Assembly: GCA_012841255.1 (NCBI GenBank)
Contig: DUUZ01000046.1
Span: forward strand, 1 to 7,574
Source: Clostridiaceae bacterium
Lineage (GTDB): Bacteria > Bacillota > Clostridia > Saccharofermentanales > DTU023
Direction: 5' to 3'
DNA: 7,574 bases
Below the pieces are notes generated by a model that saw nothing but the letters and a program-made list of their open reading frames with translations, had not been told where the DNA came from and did no database searches. The position numbers and the translations under genes were made by a program. The stretch's first letter is position 1. The number at the start of each line of letters is the position of its first letter. Below, piece after piece: positions 5,450 through 7,574 of the stretch.

Positions 5450-6801
5450 CGGTTGAAGCGCTTATCCCGGGCAAAGCCGATCAGGCGGAAGCCCGCCTCC
5501 CCGGCCATGTCAAGGGCCCTGGAGGTCACGGCCGCCTGGGAGACGGCCAGGGGGATCCCCGCCCGGGCAATGAGTTCTGTGATGCTGGCCGTCAGCCGGC
5601 AGCTGCTGACCAGGATGTCAGAAGATAAATCCCGGCCTTCCCGGACCGCCCTGCCCGCAAGTTTGATCAGGCAGTTATGGCGGGACACTTCCTCACAGTG
5701 GTCCAGAACCTCAAGGTTCAAATCCACCAAGAGCATATTGTGAGTCCCGCCGGTTCTCCGGAAAAGTTCAGCCCTTTGATCGAGCTCCCCCATCAGGGAG
5801 GACACCTGGTCCAAAGCGAGTTCGGGAACTTCAGACATCCCGCTTCTTCGGGCCCTCTCTTCTTTTGAGATCGAATCATTCAATTCAACCCGAATCAGGC
5901 GTTGATCCGGCAGAAAGGGGTCGGCCGTCACCTGCAAAGACTGAATGTCATCCACATCCCTGATCCGGGACCCCAGATACATCCAACCGGTGATCAGGTC
6001 CTCCAGACGGTCGGGCAGACAGAAAAAAGAAGCGGCCGGTCCATGATCAATCAAGGCCTTGCATTCAATCTCACGGATGACCGGATCTTCAATGGTGAAG
6101 GCCCCTTTACCCGTTACCCGGGACAGGCAGACCATTCGGGTCAAGCCATCCTGCCCAGACGCTTCATAAACGAGGGGGCGGTCCGCAGGCAGGTCCTGCG
6201 GCTGATTGAAATCCTGGAACATGTGGCCCCGGGGGTCATGGGGACGGGTCTCTTCCTCAGAGACCCAGACAAAGGGCAGGTCCCGGCAAAAAGCCTGAAG
6301 GCCGGATTCCGGCCCTTTGAGGGCGGTCTCCATCCCTCCGGCCAGATCCCGGCTGTAGAAGGCATTCAGAGGTTCCAGAAAACCGGCATCCCGCTTCAGC
6401 ATGGCGCCGGAAGAATTCTCTTTTGACCGGATCTTCTGCATGAGAAAAAGAATGAAGGGAGGCGACAGATAGGGCATATCGCAGCCGATGACATAGACAT
6501 AGCGGCTTTGAGCCAGAAGGAGACTGGCGTGAATACCGGCCATGGGCCCCCTGCCAGGATAAAGGTCGGACACCAGCCGGACCCGGGGCAGGGACTCCAG
6601 GAGATCTTCATAGAGTTCCGGCCGGTTGGTCACCAGGATGATCTCAGAGAATATAGGGCTCAGAGCCTTGGCAATCTCTCCCACGACCGGCTGGCCATCC
6701 AGCTCCAGGGTCTGTTTGTCAAAACCCATGCGGCGGCTTTGCCCGCCGGCCAGGATGACTGCGGTCCCGAAGAGAGGCCGGTCGGAAGACGGATGGTCCA
6801 T
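5440..6801 (-). CDS. MobA-FdhD fusion: molybdenum cofactor guanylyltransferase and formate dehydrogenase accessory domain
   Basis: This 453-residue two-domain protein is for molybdenum (or tungsten) cofactor maturation. Residues about 11-205 are MobA, which attaches GMP from GTP to molybdopterin to make MGD: LAGGQSRRMGFDK (17-29), GRGPMAGI (83-90), GCDMPYL (106-112) and the C-terminal FNQPQDL (198-204). Residues about 225-453 are FdhD, which in E. coli moves sulfur from IscS to bis-MGD for formate dehydrogenase: the LEDLITGWMYLGSRI region (266-280), TGGTH (350-354), EVSRHN (371-376) and GFARDKRFNRY (442-452). The FdhD part is divergent. The loop that normally reads like TTSxCGVCG is here ARRSGMSE (317-324) with no cysteine, DVGRHN has Ser in place of Gly, and a cysteine appears in SSCRLT (C401). 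The ATG at 6801 directly follows the upstream stop (TAAATG) with no Shine-Dalgarno site seen, suggesting translation by coupling. The upstream NuoF-like subunit points to a formate dehydrogenase operon. Confidence 0.9.
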   Translation of the reverse strand: MDHPSSDRPLFGTAVILAGGQSRRMGFDKQTLELDGQPVVGEIAKALSPIFSEIILVTNRPELYEDLLESLPRVRLVSDLYPGRGPMAGIHASLLLAQSRYVYVIGCDMPYLSPPFILFLMQKIRSKENSSGAMLKRDAGFLEPLNAFYSRDLAGGMETALKGPESGLQAFCRDLPFVWVSEEETRPHDPRGHMFQDFNQPQDLPADRPLVYEASGQDGLTRMVCLSRVTGKGAFTIEDPVIREIECKALIDHGPAASFFCLPDRLEDLITGWMYLGSRIRDVDDIQSLQVTADPFLPDQRLIRVELNDSISKEERARRSGMSEVPELALDQVSSLMGELDQRAELFRRTGGTHNMLLVDLNLEVLDHCEEVSRHNCLIKLAGRAVREGRDLSSDILVSSCRLTASITELIARAGIPLAVSQAAVTSRALDMAGEAGFRLIGFARDKRFNRYL

Positions 6802-7574
6802 TTAGCGCCGGATGATGGCGTCGAAGGGGCAGACCGCCTGGCAGGTGCCGCACTTGATGCAGGGGTCCTGCGCGATGACGTGGCGTTCCTTGCGTACGCC
6901 GGAAATGCAGTTGACCGGGCAGTTTCTGGCACAGATGGTGCAGCCGGTGCACTTGTCGGTGATGAAGAATTCCATGAGGTTGGCGCACACACCTGCCGGA
7001 CATTTTTTGTCCCGGACATGGGCTTCGTACTCATCCCGGAATTCCTTGATGGAGGACAAAACAGGGTTGGCTGACGTCTGTCCCAGTGCGCAAAGAGATG
7101 CCCGTTTGGCTGTATGGGCCAGGCGCTCCAGGCTGGGGATACTGGTCTCGTCTCCCCGGCCTTCCGTGATATCTTCCAGGATCTCCAGCATCCGGGTGGT
7201 TCCCTCCCGGCAGGGCGTGCACTTGCCGCAGGATTCCTCGGCGATGAAGTCCATATAGAAGCGGGCCACGTCAACGGCACAGTTATCTTCGTCCATGACG
7301 ATCATGCCGCCCGAGCCCATCATGGAGCCGACCTGGGTCAGGGTATCAAAATCGATGGGGGTATCAAGGAACTCCTCACCCAGCATGCCGCCTGAGGGGC
7401 CGCCGGTCTGGACCGCCTTGAACTTCTTCCCCTTGGGGATACCGCCGCCGATGTCTTCAACCACCTGACGGAGGGTCATGCCCATGGGCACTTCCACCAG
7501 GCCTACATTCTTGATCTTGCCGCCCAGGGCAAAGACCTTGGTGCCCGGGGATTTTTCGGTTCCTACCTGTTTGA
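6802..7574 (-). CDS. NuoF/HydB/HndC-like NAD(P)-linked oxidoreductase subunit, 5' end cut by window edge
   Basis: The last 256 residues of an iron-sulfur flavoprotein subunit of the NuoF family are present; the reading frame is open to the right edge. Visible parts in order are GTEKSPGTKVFALGGKI, the GLVEVPMG turn, QTGGPSGGML, then the N3-type [4Fe-4S] cluster motif ESCGKCTPC (encoded at about 7208-7234) with its fourth cysteine in CALGQTSANP. A C-terminal two-cluster ferredoxin follows: CTGCTICARNCP (about 6916-6951) and CIKCGTCQAVCP (about 6832-6867). This C-terminal 2[4Fe-4S] extension is absent from plain NuoF and typical of HydB, HndC and related subunits of NAD(P)-linked, often electron-bifurcating hydrogenases and formate dehydrogenases. 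The N-terminal NAD(H)/FMN part lies outside the window. The coupled MobA-FdhD gene favours a formate dehydrogenase complex over a hydrogenase, by inference. Confidence 0.92.
   Translation of the reverse strand, partial: KQVGTEKSPGTKVFALGGKIKNVGLVEVPMGMTLRQVVEDIGGGIPKGKKFKAVQTGGPSGGMLGEEFLDTPIDFDTLTQVGSMMGSGGMIVMDEDNCAVDVARFYMDFIAEESCGKCTPCREGTTRMLEILEDITEGRGDETSIPSLERLAHTAKRASLCALGQTSANPVLSSIKEFRDEYEAHVRDKKCPAGVCANLMEFFITDKCTGCTICARNCPVNCISGVRKERHVIAQDPCIKCGTCQAVCPFDAIIRR

Noticed and set aside
6802..7497. Treating the NuoF-like gene as complete from a GTG at 7497
   Set aside because: The frame continues to the window edge with family-typical residues (GTEKSPGTKVFALGGKI), and the whole NAD/FMN domain would be missing, so it is a gene cut by the window.
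1..7574. Mobile elements, CRISPR arrays, tRNA or rRNA genes
   Set aside because: No transposase or integrase motifs, spaced repeats, cloverleaf patterns or rRNA-like stretches were seen on either strand.

Overview
The window looks like chromosomal DNA from an anaerobic bacterium, most likely a Clostridia-type member of the Bacillota. This is inference from gene content: a HydB/HndC-type flavin/iron-sulfur subunit, a molybdenum cofactor maturation protein for formate dehydrogenase, a DUF503 (YlxP-like) protein and a bacterial acyl-ACP thioesterase. Shine-Dalgarno sites are strong and purine-rich at several genes, and the coding DNA is moderately GC-rich by eye. No phage, transposon, CRISPR, tRNA or rRNA signal was seen.

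Layout. Positions 1-1754 (minus) hold an acyl-adenylate-forming ligase whose last few codons lie off the left edge. An AT-rich divergent intergenic region (1755-2030) separates it from a plus-strand acyl-ACP thioesterase (2031-2825), which is followed 11 nt later by a small DUF503 protein (2837-3118). A good extended -10 promoter (3132-3140) then drives a 12-TM MFS transporter of the SLC45/GPH sugar-transporter type (3225-4613), closed by a clear intrinsic terminator (4640-4672). A glycerophosphodiester phosphodiesterase follows (4700-5449). Its 3' end overlaps by 10 bp the 3' end of a converging minus-strand gene (5440-6801) that encodes a MobA-FdhD fusion. Directly upstream of the fusion, with the stop and start codons touching (TAAATG), is the 3' part of a NuoF/HydB-like NAD(P)H-oxidoreductase subunit (6802-7574), which runs off the right edge.

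How they may work together. The divergent thioesterase/ligase pair can release a fatty acid from acyl-ACP and re-activate it as an acyl-CoA (or acyl-AMP), so it may move acyl groups from synthesis into a CoA-dependent pool. The minus-strand pair at the right looks like the end of an operon for an NAD(P)-linked formate dehydrogenase or related electron-bifurcating complex. The flavin/Fe-S subunit would handle NAD(P)H and electrons, and the fusion would make bis-MGD and load or sulfurate it for the catalytic subunit, which should lie outside the window.

The most interesting point is that the FdhD half of the fusion has no cysteine in the loop where canonical FdhD carries its CxxC sulfur-transfer motif, and other usually conserved FdhD positions are changed too. 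The domain may therefore act as a cofactor carrier or chaperone, or use a different sulfur route. Nothing here amounts to an obviously new multi-gene system; this fusion is the best candidate for follow-up.
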